Source of the DNA: Gemmatimonadota bacterium
GTDB lineage: Bacteria; Gemmatimonadota; Gemmatimonadetes; Longimicrobiales; Gaopeijiaceae
Assembly (NCBI GenBank): GCA_030618065.1
Contig: JAUXEE010000021.1
Span: 1 to 14,943 of the forward strand
Reading direction: 5' to 3'
DNA: 14,943 nt
Notes under the pieces: generated by a model
The model's database searches: none
The model's input: the letters and a program-made list of their open reading frames with translations, nothing else
What the model was told of the DNA's origin: nothing
Shown here: positions 14,702-14,943 of the stretch, piece after piece
How the letters are laid out: every line of letters begins with the position of its first letter
Numbering within the stretch: the first letter of the stretch is position 1
Made by a program: the position numbers and the translations under genes

Positions 14702-14943
14702 TCACCAGGCCCACCGGTACACCACACTCGCCAACAGTTGCTCCCGACCAATGAATCCGGCCTCCACCCGGGCTTCCCAGCTCTTGTTGAACTCGAACCG
14801 ACTCCCGACCAGGAAGTTCTGCGGTTGGGCCGGCTTTTTGTTTATGGAGTAGTTGATTTTGACGGTGCTAGGATCGGCGGCCAAGACAGCTTCGGCGATT
14901 TCATCGACCAACAGCTTCTGTTTTGCACCCAGATCCTGGTACC
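14702..14943 (-). CDS. C-terminal end of an outer-membrane barrel protein (partial, runs off the window)
   Basis: The last 79 residues of a gene whose 5' part lies beyond the right edge; the frame remains open to base 14943. A helical part (YQDLGAKQKLLVDEIAEAVL) is followed by strands: TVKINYSIN, NFLVGSRFEFN, WEARVEAGFI and LLASVVYRWAW. The final aromatic residue fits a beta-barrel C-terminus recognised by BAM. A TTG (position 14911) could start a short frame, but the reading frame upstream of it is just as protein-like, so I treat it as internal. An 87-bp gap separates it from the DUF2490-like gene on the same strand, and the three genes may form one operon. Confidence 0.7.
   Translation of the reverse strand, partial: YQDLGAKQKLLVDEIAEAVLAADPSTVKINYSINKKPAQPQNFLVGSRFEFNKSWEARVEAGFIGREQLLASVVYRWAW

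Overview
The window carries 16 protein-coding genes (15 complete, one running off the right edge) and no RNA gene, insertion sequence or CRISPR array that I can see. It looks like chromosome from a GC-rich, Gram-negative, didermic bacterium: there are several outer-membrane beta-barrels, an outer-membrane efflux factor, lipoproteins and a murein transglycosylase. Many signal peptides end in A-x-A/Q or AQ (AAAQS, AQGQ, LEAQE, AVAQE). That style is common in Gemmatimonadota, so this phylum is my best guess, but it is an inference from style and not a proof.

Layout. (1) 89-3097: a FadL/OMPP1-like barrel (minus), a small barrel (plus) and an exported protein of unknown function (minus); the last two overlap tail to tail by 101 nt. 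(2) 3247-5749, minus: a tightly packed cluster of a six-helix potassium-type channel, an exported glycine-zipper protein and an endonuclease/exonuclease/phosphatase (EEP) lipoprotein, linked by overlapping stop, ribosome-binding and start signals. (3) 5923-10709, plus: an efflux operon of an AI-2E/PerM-family membrane protein, a HlyD-type adaptor, a DUF2955/FUSC-like inner-membrane protein and a NodT-type outer-membrane factor, all with overlapping ends. A 15-bp perfect inverted repeat lies just upstream of its ribosome-binding site, in the divergent control region shared with cluster 2. (4) 10722-11896, minus: an exported tandem-VOC lipoprotein coupled to a small Gly/Tyr/Pro-rich lipoprotein. 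(5) 12035-12337, plus: a 100-residue orphan, the only product with no export or membrane signal. (6) 12397-14943, minus: the end of a beta-barrel gene, a DUF2490-like barrel and an MltF-type lytic transglycosylase lipoprotein.

Fifteen of the sixteen products are predicted to sit in or cross the envelope, and no transcription factor is encoded here. The best-understood unit is the tripartite efflux operon. The most open questions are the channel/glycine-zipper/EEP cluster, the exported VOC lipoprotein with its small partner, and the unknown exported protein whose control region contains a decayed duplication. Several starts are moved from the longest open frame (5749, 5923, 11006, 11896, 12035, 14614) on ribosome-binding-site, overlap or signal-peptide evidence, explained in each entry.
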